A stretch of 64,000 bases of DNA. Origin: Vibrio sp. Isolate34. Its GTDB lineage: Bacteria; Pseudomonadota; Gammaproteobacteria; Enterobacterales; Vibrionaceae. Both the position numbers and the translations under genes were made by a program. A model generated the notes under the pieces. It was not told the DNA's origin. It did not search any database and saw nothing but the letters and a program-made list of their open reading frames with translations. Positions 27,301 to 38,989 of this stretch are shown here, in pieces; position 1 is the first letter of the stretch, and every line of letters starts with the position of its first letter. Location of the stretch: the NCBI RefSeq assembly GCF_022397915.1, contig NZ_JAKEUO010000001.1:228471-292470 (forward strand), read 5' to 3'.

Positions 27301-28041
27301 CTACGCTTTTTCGGCCGCAAGCTTGCGGACCCATGGACGGTGACTCTCTTTACTGATGATTTCGTTACGGAAACGAACCATAGTCACAGCGCCAAAGAAA
27401 AAGGCGAAGCCGAAGATGTTAAGAAGAAGCGGCCATAGCATGTCACTTGAAATAGAAGGCTTGTCGAACTTAGTGATCGTCGCGCCTTGGTGAAGTGTGT
27501 TCCACCACTCTACTGAAAAGTGAATGATAGGTAGGTTGATAACACCAACAATTGCCAAAATGCCTGCTGCTTTAGCGGCTGTTTTTTGGTCGTCAAACGC
27601 GTGGTGAAGTGCAATCACACCCAAGTACAAGAATAGAAGAATCAGCTCTGAGGTTAAACGTGCATCCCAAACCCACCAAGCACCCCACATTGGTTTACCC
27701 CAAACCGCACCTGTTAGCAGTGCAATGAAGGTAAATACAGCACCAATCGGTGCCATAGCCAGTGCCGCCATGTCTGATAGCCTTACCTGCCATACCAAGC
27801 CGATAAAGGCAGCAATCGCCATCGACATGTAAACGCCCATAGACCAGATTGCAGACGGAACATGGATGTAGATGATTCGGAAACTATCACCTTGTTGGTA
27901 ATCTGAAGGCGCAAATGCAAGCCCCCACACGGTACCGACGGATAGACACAATAGCGCTAGGATCGAAAACCATGGCAGAAGTTTACCAGCAAGCTGATAT
28001 GAGGTTTCTGCTTTGGCATAGGGATGGAGCCATTTCCACAT
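27301..28041 (-). CDS. ccmC: Heme exporter membrane protein CcmC
   Basis: Six-helix membrane protein, 246 aa, that presents heme to CcmE. The tryptophan-rich periplasmic motif reads WGAWWVWDARLTSELIL, and the two conserved His ligands are in IIYIHVPSAIW and IHFSVEWWNTLHQG. Unlike the other ccm genes it is separated from the preceding gene (ccmB) by 148 bp of very AT-rich DNA, which may hold an extra promoter. Confidence 0.96.
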   Translation of the reverse strand: MWKWLHPYAKAETSYQLAGKLLPWFSILALLCLSVGTVWGLAFAPSDYQQGDSFRIIYIHVPSAIWSMGVYMSMAIAAFIGLVWQVRLSDMAALAMAPIGAVFTFIALLTGAVWGKPMWGAWWVWDARLTSELILLFLYLGVIALHHAFDDQKTAAKAAGILAIVGVINLPIIHFSVEWWNTLHQGATITKFDKPSISSDMLWPLLLNIFGFAFFFGAVTMVRFRNEIISKESHRPWVRKLAAEKA

Positions 28042-28090
28042 GTTGTAATCTCACTCTTACTTCATATTGCTTACAGCTATTAAAGCTATA

Positions 28091-28120
28091 ATTATAATAA
28101 TTTATTTTATCTTGCTTTCA
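28091..28120 (-). promoter_or_regulatory. Possible promoter in the ccmB-ccmC gap
   Basis: On the minus strand TATAAT (28096-28091) is a perfect -10, with TGAAAG about 17-19 bp upstream as a weak -35. The surrounding 148-bp gap is unusually AT-rich. It would place ccmC onward under partly separate control; this is a reading of consensus only. Confidence 0.3.
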
Positions 28121-28189
28121 GTTTTGCTGACTCTATGAGTCCAATCGACACATTTGGTTCACATTAGCTATACGATAACGGAACCCTTA

Positions 28190-28867
28190 TCAGTTCACAC
28201 TCACTCTAAGTGCGGCACTGATCGCAAAAGGTGTCAGAGTCATCGCACCCATTAACATCGCACCAAGTACCGCCAACTGGCCGTTGTACGCAACGCCCAA
28301 TGCCGCAGCGTCAATAGCTGACGTCGCGAAAATCAAAATGGGGATGTAAAGCGGCAGAATTAACAGGCTTAACAGGACTCCGCCCTTCTGTAACCCAACG
28401 GTCAACGCAACACCAATCGCACCAATGAAGCTCAATGCGGGTGTACCTACCAGCAAGGTCAACACAACTGAGAGCCATGTATCAAAATCTAAAGACAACA
28501 AAACAGCCAACAATGGGCTGATTAGAATTAATGGTAACCCGGTCAACAACCAGTGTGCTATGACCTTGGACAATACTACCAACTGCAACGGGATGGGCAT
28601 GAGCATCATCTGTTCGAGGGCACCATCTTGAAAATCATCGCGGAAAAGGCGCTCTAAAGAGAGCAATGCAGAGAGTAAAGCGGCTACCCAAACAATGCCT
28701 GCAGCAATGCGCGCAAGTAGGTTGGGCTCAGGGCCGATACTTAAAGGGAAAAGCGTAATAACAATGATGAAAAACCACAGAGGGTTAAAGATATCCGCTT
28801 GACGTCGGAATGCGATAAGCAGTTCACGTCGGATAATCGTGGTCATAGAAGAGATCATATTACTCAC
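28190..28867 (-). CDS. ccmB: Heme exporter membrane protein CcmB
   Basis: Membrane subunit of the CcmAB ABC complex, 225 aa with about six helices, which uses ATP to release holo-CcmE from CcmC. Typical sequence includes [23 protein letters not shown] at the N-terminus and [19 protein letters not shown]. It overlaps the ccmA stop by 8 bp. Confidence 0.95.
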   Translation of the reverse strand: MSNMISSMTTIIRRELLIAFRRQADIFNPLWFFIIVITLFPLSIGPEPNLLARIAAGIVWVAALLSALLSLERLFRDDFQDGALEQMMLMPIPLQLVVLSKVIAHWLLTGLPLILISPLLAVLLSLDFDTWLSVVLTLLVGTPALSFIGAIGVALTVGLQKGGVLLSLLILPLYIPILIFATSAIDAAALGVAYNGQLAVLGAMLMGAMTLTPFAISAALRVSVN

Positions 28868-29477
28868 CCAACTTTATTTTTCTTAGTTTCGGGCTATCAG
28901 CAAACATATCTTGGTGCGTGGTTAATAATACGATGCCACCGTTGTCTGCATGCTGAGAAAAAAGAGATTCGAGAACCTTCACGCCCTGCTTATCAATCGC
29001 AGTCAGCGGTTCATCGAGAATCCACAACATTTGTTTGCTCAACCAAAGACGAGCCAACGCCACTCGGCGCTGTTGACCTGCAGAAAGTTGCCCAGCAGGG
29101 ACATCTTCTCTACCCGCAAGTCCGACTTGAGCCAGAGCATGGTAAAGGTCTTCTTTGCTCGAACCACCACTGTGAATAGATTGATAGAAACTTAGGTTCT
29201 CATAGGCACTCAGCTCGCGCTTCACGCCCGTTTGGTGACCAAGAAAAAGCAAATTTTGATGATAAACATCTCGACTCGATTCGATGGACTCACCATCCCA
29301 AGAGATAGTGCCGTCATCGCGATCACCTAGACCAGTAATAATCCTAAGGAGTGTCGTTTTCCCGGTACCGTTACGACCTTCAACCTGAACCAGTTCACCT
29401 GGTTTCAATTGAAAAGACAACGATTCAAACAGAACCCTGTCGTCACGAATAGCAGTTAAATTTGAGACTTCTAGCAT
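28860..29477 (-). CDS. ccmA: Heme exporter ATP-binding protein CcmA
   Basis: Cytoplasmic ABC ATPase partnering CcmB. Walker A is [11 protein letters not shown], the signature is [15 protein letters not shown], and Walker B is [13 protein letters not shown] place the start at the ATG at 29477 ([14 protein letters not shown], 206 aa), matching the usual CcmA N-terminus. An upstream ATG at 29525 would add 16 residues with no family counterpart. Neither start has a clear Shine-Dalgarno. First gene of the ccm operon. Confidence 0.93.
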   Translation of the reverse strand: MLEVSNLTAIRDDRVLFESLSFQLKPGELVQVEGRNGTGKTTLLRIITGLGDRDDGTISWDGESIESSRDVYHQNLLFLGHQTGVKRELSAYENLSFYQSIHSGGSSKEDLYHALAQVGLAGREDVPAGQLSAGQQRRVALARLWLSKQMLWILDEPLTAIDKQGVKVLESLFSQHADNGGIVLLTTHQDMFADSPKLRKIKLGE

Positions 29478-29681
29478 AGGAAAATTTAGTCGAGTAATGA
29501 GAGGGCTATAGTAGCACACCAACATGGTGACAAAACAGGACTAGGCGTTTTCGATAGAACAAACTCCGTAAGAAACTGTTACCACCGCATCACAATTTAC
29601 ACATTTTAATCAACAAACAAGATATTGTCGTAGATACAAGCACTTATAAACATCGTTCTATATACAACAGACAGACATAAA

Positions 29682-29703
29682 AAAAGAAGCCGGAGCTTCT
29701 TTT
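29682..29703 (-). terminator. Terminator at the end of the flagellar/chemotaxis operon
   Basis: Perfect 9-bp stem AAAAGAAGC/GCTTCTTTT with loop CGGA, followed on the minus strand by further T residues. It lies 53 bp after the DUF2802 gene and before ccmA. Confidence 0.8.
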
Positions 29704-29755
29704 AAGAGGAATGCGTGATAAACATCAAGTGCTCGATACGCAATAAGCGCTCAAT

Positions 29756-30268
29756 TTATCGACGTCGAGGTGGGTCTCTGCGATCACGAGAAGACGCAGG
29801 TTGTTCATCAAATGATGAAGGATTGCTTCTTAGCGAAGGAATTTTCTCTTTACCAGCAAGCTTATTTTGCAGAGACATCATTAGCTCAGCTTCCGCTTTT
29901 GGCAATTCGCATTCTTCGATCAGTTCGTTAATCCCAGCACCAAGCTGAACCATTTTCGTTGCACGCGTGTACAAGCGTCCATCGGTATCCGCATGTTCCA
30001 ACTCAACAATACGTTCATTCAAGTGTTTGATCAGATCTTGCTGCTCAGTCACTTTCTGACCAAGACCAACCACAACAGAGCGAACCTCAAGTAACTGCTT
30101 ACTCGATTTTTGAAGCTCTTTGTCCAAGTTACGAACTTGAAGGCGTGACTGATCAAGCTGCTTTTGAATCGCACGTTTTACTTTGCTAATCAAAATCAGG
30201 ATGAATAACGTAAAAACCCCGACTCCGACAATCAGAGCAACTGGGGTTAAAGGAAGCGCTTCAAACAT
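29756..30268 (-). CDS. DUF2802 protein, last gene of the chemotaxis operon
   Basis: 170-aa membrane-anchored protein: one N-terminal helix (about 7-28, TPVALIVGVGVFTLFILILIS), then a long coiled coil (about 30-95), then a helical region reading TRATKMVQLGAGINELIEECELPKAEAELMMSL, which is the conserved DUF2802 core. The C-terminus is Arg-rich (DRRDPPRRR). It overlaps cheW by one base. The family is found next to cheW in Vibrio and relatives; its function is unknown to me. Confidence 0.85.
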   Translation of the reverse strand: MFEALPLTPVALIVGVGVFTLFILILISKVKRAIQKQLDQSRLQVRNLDKELQKSSKQLLEVRSVVVGLGQKVTEQQDLIKHLNERIVELEHADTDGRLYTRATKMVQLGAGINELIEECELPKAEAELMMSLQNKLAGKEKIPSLRSNPSSFDEQPASSRDRRDPPRRR

Positions 30269-30762
30269 TACAGGTGAGCCATCTCATCCCATTCGTCTTC
30301 GCTTAGTAGTTTGTTTAGATCTACTAAGATAAGCAGCTTGCCATCACGGTTGCTTACACCTTGGATGAACTTCGCGCTTTCATCAGTACCAACACTTGGT
30401 GTTGTGTCGATTTCAGAAGAACGTAGGTAAACCACTTCAGCAACGCTATCTACTAGGATACCAATGACTTGGCGCTCAGATTCAATAACGATGATACGAG
30501 TATTGTCTGTAATTTCACCTTGCATCAAGCCAAAGCGTGAACGAGTGTCGATAACAGTAACAACATTGCCACGCAGGTTAATAATACCTAGCACGTAGTC
30601 TGGAGCACCCGGTACCGGAGCAATTTCGCTGTAACGCAGTACTTCACGTACTTGCATTACATTGATGCCGTAAGTTTCTTCTTCTAGCTGGAATGTTACC
30701 CATTGAAGTACTTCGTCATTAGTTTGATCTTTTCTTACTTCAACTTCACTCATTTGAGACAT
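30268..30762 (-). CDS. cheW: Chemotaxis coupling protein CheW
   Basis: Couples chemoreceptors to CheA; 164 aa, a single CheW/SH3-like domain. Conserved residues include FQLEEETYGINVMQVREVLRY, VLGIINLRGNVVTVID and IGILVDSVAEVV. The ribosome-binding site AGAGGA lies before the ATG at 30762; a second in-frame ATG is three codons in. It lies between parP and the DUF2802 gene, as in V. cholerae. Confidence 0.96.
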   Translation of the reverse strand: MSQMSEVEVRKDQTNDEVLQWVTFQLEEETYGINVMQVREVLRYSEIAPVPGAPDYVLGIINLRGNVVTVIDTRSRFGLMQGEITDNTRIIVIESERQVIGILVDSVAEVVYLRSSEIDTTPSVGTDESAKFIQGVSNRDGKLLILVDLNKLLSEDEWDEMAHL

Positions 30763-30832
30763 AGATAATCCTCTTGCCGTCGTTACCGACCACTATTATT
30801 AACTTGATGCTTTTGTTGTACCAATCGTAGTA

Positions 30833-31965
<1,133 letters not shown>

Positions 31966-31979
<14 letters not shown>

Positions 31980-32748
31980 TTATCGCCAACCTTTCGAGAT
32001 AAATAAGCAGTTGTTTGTAAGCAAATACACCACGACTACCCGATGCAAAATGAGAGGCTGGCAAGCGCTTCAGGCTTGCGTCTCTAAACTTGGTATCAAT
32101 CGGCACAGCAGACGTCCAAACTTGGTTCGGATAATCCTCTTTGAGCTGCGTTAATGTTTGCAGTGAAGCCTTGGTTCGCTTGTCGTACATCGTCGGGACA
32201 ATCGTCACCTTAAACGGTGTTTTGCGAGACTTCTGCATAATGGTTAGCGTGCGAATCATGCGCTCCAAACCTTTCATTGCCAGAAACTCCGTCTGTACCG
32301 GAATCAAAATACGGTCACTCGCCGCCAATGCGTTCACCATCATCACACCAAGAATTGGCGGACAGTCGATCAGCACGTAGTCGTAATCATCTTTCAACGC
32401 CGCTAATGCACGCTTCAAGATTAACCCCATGCCGCTTCGATTCCCCATCACACGGTCAAGTGTTGCCAACGACATGTGTGCAGGAATGATATCGATGCCT
32501 TCAACTTCGGTTTGCAACGTTAGTGGTCTTACTGTCTGCGCAGAAAACTCACGCAACTGGAACAGATCAAACAGGCTCGATTCCACCGTATCTGAGTCGT
32601 AACCCAGATAGGTGGTCAGTGATGCATGTGGGTCAGTATCAACCAACAGAACACGATGCCCTTTTAAGGCAAGTAAGCCTGCTAAGGTCACTGTCGTGGT
32701 TGTTTTACCAACACCACCTTTTTGGTTTGCAACACTCCAAACAATCAT
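31966..32748 (-). CDS. parC: ParC, ParA-like ATPase for polar localisation of chemotaxis arrays
   Basis: ParA/MinD-type ATPase, 260 aa, which directs inheritance of polar chemosensory arrays in Vibrio. The deviant Walker A KGGVGKTTT is at about 10-18, the switch element DTDPHASLTTYLGY follows, and Walker B is YVLIDCPPILGV. It lies between cheB and parP, the diagnostic order cheA-cheB-parC-parP-cheW. Its stop codon overlaps the likely true start of parP by 14 bp. Confidence 0.93.
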
Positions 32749-32758
32749 CTCGATTTAC

Positions 32759-33889
32759 CTAAGCTAACCCAACTTCAACCAAGATCCTTTCCGCGATGCG
32801 GTCTAGAGGTAGGTCTTCAGTAGAAATGCCAGCTTTTGCTACAGCTTGAGGCATACCATATACAACACAGCTATCTTCGTCTTGTGCCCAAATTGTCGAG
32901 CCCGCAGTCTTCAACATACGCGAACCTTCTCGACCATCTGCGCCCATACCGGTCAGGATCATAGACAAGACTTTATCGCCGTAGATCTTCGCAGCAGAGC
33001 CGAATGTTACATCCACACATGGTTTGTAGTTCATGCGGTCGCCGCCATCGATAATTCTTAAGCGAGCAGAACCAGGGCGCCCATCAACCATCATCTGTTT
33101 GCCACCCGGCGCAAGATAAGCCACACCAGGCTTCAACACATCACCATCTTGAGCTTCACGCACTTCAATCTTACACAAGGTATTCAATCGGCTAGCAAAA
33201 GCAGCAGTGAAGGTTGCAGGCATATGCTGAACTAACACAATCGGATGTGGATAGTTGGCAGGGATACGGGTCAAAATCTTCTGCAGTGCAACCGGACCAC
33301 CAGTCGATGTACCAATTGCCGTTAGCTGATACTTCTTACCCGAAGCTCTAAACTTAGCTGCTGATGCAACCGCAGGCTTCGCAGATGAAGTAGCAGCCGA
33401 AGTCGCTGCTGACATCGGTTGGCGTAATGGCGCTGATGTTGAAGTCGTTGCAGTAGCTCGCGGTGCAACAGGTGTACGACGCATGAATGCACGCTTAGCG
33501 GCAATCTGAATCACACGCTGTTGAAGCAATGCGACTGCGTCATCACGGTTACGAGCGATGTCTTCAAACTTCTTAGGTAAGAAATCCAGAGCACCGGCGT
33601 CTAACGCATCTAACGTTGCTTTCGCACCGTCATGCGTTAACGATGAAAACATCAAAATAGGCGTTGGAGACGCAGCCATAATTTCACGAACGGCTGTGAT
33701 GCCGTCCATGACGGGCATTTCGATGTCCATCGTAATCACGTCAGGTCTTAGCTTCTTTGCTTTCTCGACCGCTTCTTTGCCGTTTACTGCTACATCGATG
33801 ACTTCTAGGCGAGCCTCTGAGTTGATGATCTCGCTAACGCGACGACGAAAAAAGCTCGAATCATCAACGACTAATACTTTAATCGCCAT
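32759..33889 (-). CDS. cheB: Chemotaxis protein-glutamate methylesterase CheB
   Basis: Removes methyl groups from chemoreceptors and deamidates them when phosphorylated by CheA; 376 aa. The receiver domain shows [11 protein letters not shown] and phospho-acceptor Asp55 in [13 protein letters not shown]. After an Ala/Ser/Thr-rich linker (about 150-180) the methylesterase domain carries the catalytic Ser in [10 protein letters not shown], the His in [11 protein letters not shown] and the Asp in [11 protein letters not shown]. No cheR lies in this operon, so the methyltransferase is elsewhere. Confidence 0.96.
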   Translation of the reverse strand: MAIKVLVVDDSSFFRRRVSEIINSEARLEVIDVAVNGKEAVEKAKKLRPDVITMDIEMPVMDGITAVREIMAASPTPILMFSSLTHDGAKATLDALDAGALDFLPKKFEDIARNRDDAVALLQQRVIQIAAKRAFMRRTPVAPRATATTSTSAPLRQPMSAATSAATSSAKPAVASAAKFRASGKKYQLTAIGTSTGGPVALQKILTRIPANYPHPIVLVQHMPATFTAAFASRLNTLCKIEVREAQDGDVLKPGVAYLAPGGKQMMVDGRPGSARLRIIDGGDRMNYKPCVDVTFGSAAKIYGDKVLSMILTGMGADGREGSRMLKTAGSTIWAQDEDSCVVYGMPQAVAKAGISTEDLPLDRIAERILVEVGLA

Positions 33890-33902
33890 ATTTATCCTTA
33901 AA

Positions 33903-36095
33903 TTAAATTCTTGACGCAGCTGCGTACTGCTTCAACAAGTCCGGCACATCTAGAATCAATGCAATGTGTCCGTCACTTGTGATTGTCGCGCCTGCCATTC
34001 CTGGCGTGCCTTGCAATAGTTTATCAAGTGGCTTGATGACTACTTCTTCTTGACCGATAAGCGTATCGACAACAAAACCAACACGTTGACTACCCAGTTG
34101 TACGATAACAACATGGCCGTGTCCTTTGCGTAGTTCAACAATACCCGCTTTAGGCGCAAGCCAGTTTTGCAAGTAGAACAACGGAATAGACTTGTCACGA
34201 ACGATGATAGTCAGTTGACCATCAACCACGTTAGTGCGGCTTAAATCTAGGTGGAAGATCTCGTTTACAGATGCCAGTGGCAATGCAAATGGGTGACCCG
34301 CAACACCGACCATCAAGGTAGGTAGAATCGCTAGCGTCAGTGGAACCTTGATCGTGATCTTAGTGCCCTGTCCCATCTCTGAATCGATATCAATTGAGCC
34401 ATTCAGTGTGTTGATCGCTGTTTTCACAACATCCATGCCTACACCACGGCCAGAGATATCAGAGATCTGCTCTTTGCTTGAGAAGCCAGGAGCGAAGATT
34501 AGGTTGAAACACTCTTTGTTTGATAAGCGAGACGCGGCGTCTTCATCCATCAGACCACGTTTAACCGCGATAGAGCGAAGCTTATCTGGGTCCATACCGC
34601 CACCGTCATCAACGATAGCCAGCTCAATGTGATCGCCTTCTTGAGAGGCAGACAGAATCACTTTACCCGTTCTCGATTTACCGGCAGCAACACGATCTTC
34701 CGGCATTTCAATACCGTGGTCGACAGAGTTTCTCACCAAGTGAATCAGGGGATCTGCAAGTGCTTCAACTAAGTTTTTATCAAGGTCCGTCTCTTCACCG
34801 CGCATCTCAAGAACAATGTCTTTCTTCAAGCTACGAGCAAGGTCACGGACAACTCGTGGGAAGCGACCAAATACTTTCTTGATCGGCTGCATACGAGTCT
34901 TCATTACCGCACCTTGTAGGTCTGCAGTAACAACATCTAAGTTAGAAACAGCTTTCGACATTTCTTCGTCGTTGCTGTTTAAGCCAAGGCTGACAAGTCG
35001 GTTACGAACCAATACCAATTCTCCTACCATGTTCATGATGGTATCGAGTGTTGATGTATCGACACGAACGGTTGCTTCAGCTTGTTGCTTCTTCGCTGGC
35101 GCTTTCACTTCAGCTTTTGCTGGAGCGCTCGGCTTCGGTTCAGCTTTAACCGCAATCGGGGCTGCAGGCGCAGCTTGTGGTGCAACTGGCGCAGGCTTAA
35201 CTTCTGCAGGCTTAGTCGCGGCATCAAGCTCTTCAATTGAAGGCCCGTTACCTGAACCATGCAGTTGGTCTAGTAACTTCTCGAACTCTTCGTCCGTCAT
35301 CAGATCATCGCCTTCAGACATCGCCGAAACAGGTGCTGCAGGAGGAGCTGGCGGTGGAGGAGGCGTTGAACTTGCCGCAGTCGGGCTCTTACCTGCACCG
35401 TGCAATTCATCTAATAACTTTTCAAATTCGTCGTCAGTAATATCACCGCTGTCTGCGACAGGCTGAGGTGCAGCTGGAGCTGGCGGCGGTGTGGGTGCAG
35501 AAGCCGATGTTGGTGAACCACCTTTACCATGAAGTTCATCAAGTAGGCGTTCAAACTCGTCTTCAGAGATATCATCAACAGAAGACGCGCTGATGCTTGC
35601 GCTTTCAACAGTAGGTTCCGGAGCTGTAACAGGCTCAGGCGCTGCAACAATAGGTTCAGGGATAACAGGTGCTGGTGCTTCTACTGGTGTAACTTCATCA
35701 GCAGACTCTGGTTTGCAGAGACGATGAAGCTCATCCAATAGAGATTGGTCAGCTGGTACTAGAGGTTCCTGATCTTGCACGGCTCGAAACTGTACATTAA
35801 CTGTATCTAGCGCCTGCAGCATGGTATCCATCAAACCTGATGTTACGCTGCGTTGGCCGTTTCTTAGAATGTCGAATACATTCTCAGCACCATGACAAGT
35901 ATCCACCAGCTCAGTCAATGCTAGGAAACCAGCACCACCTTTTACTGTATGGAAACCACGGAAAATAGCATTTAATAGGTCTTTGTCGTCAGGGTTATTC
36001 TCAAGCTCTACCAGTTGCTCTGATAGAAGTTCAAGGATCTCTCCTGCTTCGACTAAAAAGTCCTGAAGAATATCTTCGTCTAAATCGTAGCTCAT
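33903..36095 (-). CDS. cheA: Chemotaxis histidine kinase CheA
   Basis: Central kinase of the polar array, 730 aa. The HPt (P1) domain has phospho-acceptor His49 in [13 protein letters not shown]. Between P1 and the dimerisation domain (from about 340) lies a linker of over 200 residues, rich in Pro and Ala, with three copies of an acidic motif: [16 protein letters not shown] (about 175-190), [16 protein letters not shown] (218-233) and [15 protein letters not shown] (266-280). This region corresponds to the LID that binds ParC/ParP in Vibrio. The kinase domain shows [19 protein letters not shown] and GRGVGMDVV; the CheW-like P5 domain ends the protein. Confidence 0.96.
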   Translation of the reverse strand: MSYDLDEDILQDFLVEAGEILELLSEQLVELENNPDDKDLLNAIFRGFHTVKGGAGFLALTELVDTCHGAENVFDILRNGQRSVTSGLMDTMLQALDTVNVQFRAVQDQEPLVPADQSLLDELHRLCKPESADEVTPVEAPAPVIPEPIVAAPEPVTAPEPTVESASISASSVDDISEDEFERLLDELHGKGGSPTSASAPTPPPAPAAPQPVADSGDITDDEFEKLLDELHGAGKSPTAASSTPPPPPAPPAAPVSAMSEGDDLMTDEEFEKLLDQLHGSGNGPSIEELDAATKPAEVKPAPVAPQAAPAAPIAVKAEPKPSAPAKAEVKAPAKKQQAEATVRVDTSTLDTIMNMVGELVLVRNRLVSLGLNSNDEEMSKAVSNLDVVTADLQGAVMKTRMQPIKKVFGRFPRVVRDLARSLKKDIVLEMRGEETDLDKNLVEALADPLIHLVRNSVDHGIEMPEDRVAAGKSRTGKVILSASQEGDHIELAIVDDGGGMDPDKLRSIAVKRGLMDEDAASRLSNKECFNLIFAPGFSSKEQISDISGRGVGMDVVKTAINTLNGSIDIDSEMGQGTKITIKVPLTLAILPTLMVGVAGHPFALPLASVNEIFHLDLSRTNVVDGQLTIIVRDKSIPLFYLQNWLAPKAGIVELRKGHGHVVIVQLGSQRVGFVVDTLIGQEEVVIKPLDKLLQGTPGMAGATITSDGHIALILDVPDLLKQYAAASRI

Positions 36096-36104
36096 ACGTT
36101 ACCT

Positions 36105-36836
36105 TTAAAATCCAAGACTGGATAACAAATCGTCGACTTCATCTTGAGATGCAACAGCGTCTTCGCGCTCTTCTGGGTTCATTATTGGACCTTCAGGCGC
36201 AATAGATGCTTTCTTCTCTGACTCTGGAGTTGGCTCTGTTTGATTCGCACCGAATACCGTGAGAATCTCGACCAAACGTCCTTCTACCTCATTCACCAAG
36301 GTGATAACTTTGCTAATTATCTGCCCAGTTAAATCTTGGAAATCCTGAGCCATCAAGATTTCAGTCAGTTGTCCACGTAGTTCAGTACTATCGCCTTCTA
36401 CTTGGACAAGCAATCCATCAATGCGGTGACATAAAGCTTTAAATTTTGCCAGCTCAATGCGGCCATGCATCAGTTCATTCCATTGAGGCCTTACTTGAAG
36501 TAAACACTCGTGTAGGTTGTCTGCAATTGGCATACAGCGATCAACTGCGTCCATCGTCTTGTTTGCCGCAACTTCCGTTTTATCAATGACATACTGAAGG
36601 CGATCCCTTGCGTCAGGGATTTCGTCATTTGCGATAACGCTGATGCGCTCATCGAAATTAAATTGAGTCAAAGAGTCATGGAGGTCGCGTGTCAGACTTC
36701 CTATTTCTTGAAGCATTGGATTGTCTTGAAGACGAAAGTTATCTTCATAAATGCTTCTTACAAGAGAATCAGCATCTTGCTGCTCATCGTTCTCAAGCAG
36801 CTCTACTAATTTTTTTGCTTGTTCTAATGAAATCAT
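36105..36836 (-). CDS. cheZ: CheY-phosphate phosphatase CheZ
   Basis: Dephosphorylates CheY-P to reset the flagellar switch; about 243 aa from the ATG at 36836 (MISLEQAKKLVELLEN). The active-site helix carries AQDFQDLTGQIISKV with the conserved Asp and Gln. The C-terminal tail, DDLLSSLGF, is the CheY-docking peptide. A start eight codons upstream (36860) is possible but adds MRSKAELR, which does not look native. Between cheY and cheA in the operon. Confidence 0.94.
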   Translation of the reverse strand: MISLEQAKKLVELLENDEQQDADSLVRSIYEDNFRLQDNPMLQEIGSLTRDLHDSLTQFNFDERISVIANDEIPDARDRLQYVIDKTEVAANKTMDAVDRCMPIADNLHECLLQVRPQWNELMHGRIELAKFKALCHRIDGLLVQVEGDSTELRGQLTEILMAQDFQDLTGQIISKVITLVNEVEGRLVEILTVFGANQTEPTPESEKKASIAPEGPIMNPEEREDAVASQDEVDDLLSSLGF

Positions 36837-36949
36837 CCTGAGTTCGGCCTTACTCCGCATATTTTGTGACGCTTCAGCTATAGAGATAAACGGGAAACTG
36901 AAAAGTTAATGTCCCTCTAGAAGCGCCTAAAACAGGTTATTATGAGTGC

Positions 36950-37330
36950 TTATAAGCGCTCAAAAATCTTATCTAGTTTCTCTTTCAGAGTTGCGGCAGT
37001 GAAAGGCTTCACAATGTAACCATTAACGCCCGCTTGCGCTGCTTCGATGATCTGCTCACGCTTCGCTTCAGCTGTGATCATAAGCACTGGAAGGTGCTTA
37101 AGTTCTGCGTCTGCGCGAATGTGTTTAAGCAGGTCAATACCTTGCATGCCCGGCATGTTCCAGTCAGTTACCACGAAATCAAATTCGCCTTTTTTCAGCA
37201 TAGGTAACGCGGTCAAGCCATCATCTGCTTCTTGAGTGTTGTTGAAACCTAAGTCGCGAAGTAGGTTTTTAACAATTCGGCGCATCGTTGAAAAATCATC
37301 AACAATGAGAATTTTCATGTTTTTGTTCAA
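36950..37330 (-). CDS. cheY: Chemotaxis response regulator CheY
   Basis: Single receiver-domain protein that binds FliM and changes rotation direction when phosphorylated. Key residues are the acidic pair in [11 protein letters not shown], the phospho-Asp in [13 protein letters not shown], the Thr in [10 protein letters not shown] and the Lys in [15 protein letters not shown]. Three starts are possible: GTG at 37342, TTG at 37330 and ATG at 37318. GGAGG lies 5 bases before the TTG, which I chose; the ATG is 17 bases away and so less likely. The core of the protein is unaffected. Confidence 0.93.
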   Translation of the reverse strand: MNKNMKILIVDDFSTMRRIVKNLLRDLGFNNTQEADDGLTALPMLKKGEFDFVVTDWNMPGMQGIDLLKHIRADAELKHLPVLMITAEAKREQIIEAAQAGVNGYIVKPFTAATLKEKLDKIFERL

Positions 37331-37361
37331 ATTAGCCTCCACTGAATAAAAATCAGTGTTG

Positions 37362-38096
37362 TTAGTCGTTCTGTGTCCAAGCACTTAATTTAGTGCGCAG
37401 ACGCTGCATAGATTGGCTCAATATCTGGCTGACACGAGATTCGCTGACACCTAATACTTCCCCAATCTCTTTTAAATTGAGTTCTTCGTCATAGTAAAGA
37501 GATAGGACTAGGCCCTCTCTTTCTGGAAGTTGTTTTATTGAATCGATCAAAGCTTGGCGGAATGACTCATCAGCAACCCCTTGAAAAGGCGCGTTATCTT
37601 GAGAGTCTTCGTTCGGAGATATTACATCATCTGAAACGCCTAAATCTTCGATCCCAACCAGTCTTGAGCAATTAATGTCAGTTAAAGCACTGTGGTACTG
37701 CTCTAAACTGAGTCCCATGTGCTTTGCCACTTCGGCATCGCTTGGGTCGCGGTTGAGTGTGCCCTCTAATTCCGCGATTGCACTACTGATTTCTCGATTG
37801 TTTTTATGAACCGATCTCGGCACCCAATCTCCTCGGCGAATGTCATCTAACATTGCTCCGCGAATTCGAATACCAGCATACGTCTCAAAGCTTGCGCCTT
37901 TGGTACCATCATAGTTTTGTTGCGCTTCAATCAAGCCGATCATGCCAGCTTGAATCAAGTCATCAACCAATACATTAGGCGGTAATCGCCCCAACAAGTG
38001 ATGAGCGATACGTTTAACCAACACAGAGTACTTCTCAAAAAAAGCCTGTTGGCTATTGTGATTAGCGTGTTGGTCGTAAGTAAGCGCTTTATTCAC
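37362..38096 (-). CDS. fliA: Flagellar sigma factor FliA (sigma-28)
   Basis: Sigma-28 for late flagellar and chemotaxis genes, held in check by FlgM until the hook is complete. About 244 aa. Region 2 includes [21 protein letters not shown] and [21 protein letters not shown], and region 4 is [21 protein letters not shown] use the GTG at 38096 (MNKALTYDQ), 9 bases after GAGG, and not the TTG one codon upstream. It overlaps the flhG end by 8 bp. Confidence 0.95.
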   Translation of the reverse strand: MNKALTYDQHANHNSQQAFFEKYSVLVKRIAHHLLGRLPPNVLVDDLIQAGMIGLIEAQQNYDGTKGASFETYAGIRIRGAMLDDIRRGDWVPRSVHKNNREISSAIAELEGTLNRDPSDAEVAKHMGLSLEQYHSALTDINCSRLVGIEDLGVSDDVISPNEDSQDNAPFQGVADESFRQALIDSIKQLPEREGLVLSLYYDEELNLKEIGEVLGVSESRVSQILSQSMQRLRTKLSAWTQND

Positions 38097-38976
38097 CAAA
38101 TGGTTCCTCTACAAATTCAGTACGATTCAGCAGCCTTTCAACAAAGAACTCCAAGTGTCCGCTTGGTGTTTTTGGTATTGGCCAGGTCAATGCTTTGTTA
38201 GCCAAAGAGCTGATTGCCAATGCAGCTGGAGAGCGAGGGAACGCATCGACTACGATCTTCTGTCTCTTGACTGATTGACGTACTTTATCATCTAAAGGAA
38301 TACATGCTACGAGTTCGAGGCTCACATTCAAGAAGCGCTCTGTGACCAAAGTCAACTTTGCAAATAATTCTCGGCCTTCGCGGTAGCTTCTGACCATATT
38401 TGCAACAACTTTGAATCGCTGAACCTGATGTTCTCTGCTCAAAAGCTTAATCAACGCATATGCATCAGTGATTGAGGTGGGTTCATCACAAACCACAACC
38501 ACGACATCTTGCGCTGCTCTTGAGAAGCTAATCACCATGTCCGAGATACCCGCAGCGGTATCAACTAACAAGATATCCATCTCGTCTTCAAGCGAACCAA
38601 ATGCTCGAATCAAGCCCGCGTGTTGTGCGTGTGATAATTCCGTCATGCTCTGTGTGCCTGAAGTCGCTGGAATAATTTTAATTCCGTGCGGACCTTCGAC
38701 AATCGCATCCTTAAGTTCACATTCACCTGCCAACACATGTCCAAGGTTTCGTTTAGAACGAATTCCCAGCATGATGTCGACGTTCGCAAGGCCTAAATCG
38801 GCATCCAGTACCATGACTTTTTTACCTTGGCGAGCCATACAAATAGCCATGCCTAAGGTCACGTTAGATTTACCAACGCCGCCTTTACCACCCGTTACAG
38901 CAATAACTTTTGTGAGTGAAGGCTTGGTTAAGCGACGGAGGCCGCTAGCTTGATCATGTATCATATTTTCGTTCAT
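38089..38976 (-). CDS. flhG: Flagellar number regulator FlhG (FleN)
   Basis: MinD-like ATPase that limits flagella to one per pole by antagonising FlhF and FlrA; 295 aa from the ATG at 38976 (MNENMIHDQASGLRRL). The deviant Walker A is TGGKGGVGKSNVTLG, followed by VLDADLGLANVD and Walker B ILLVDTAAGISD. The N-terminal DQASGLRRL is the activation helix that stimulates the FlhF GTPase. A longer TTG- or GTG-type start within flhF is unlikely. Confidence 0.95.
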   Translation of the reverse strand: MNENMIHDQASGLRRLTKPSLTKVIAVTGGKGGVGKSNVTLGMAICMARQGKKVMVLDADLGLANVDIMLGIRSKRNLGHVLAGECELKDAIVEGPHGIKIIPATSGTQSMTELSHAQHAGLIRAFGSLEDEMDILLVDTAAGISDMVISFSRAAQDVVVVVCDEPTSITDAYALIKLLSREHQVQRFKVVANMVRSYREGRELFAKLTLVTERFLNVSLELVACIPLDDKVRQSVKRQKIVVDAFPRSPAALAISSLANKALTWPIPKTPSGHLEFFVERLLNRTEFVEEPFGE

Positions 38977-38989
38977 ATTTATCCGCCGC

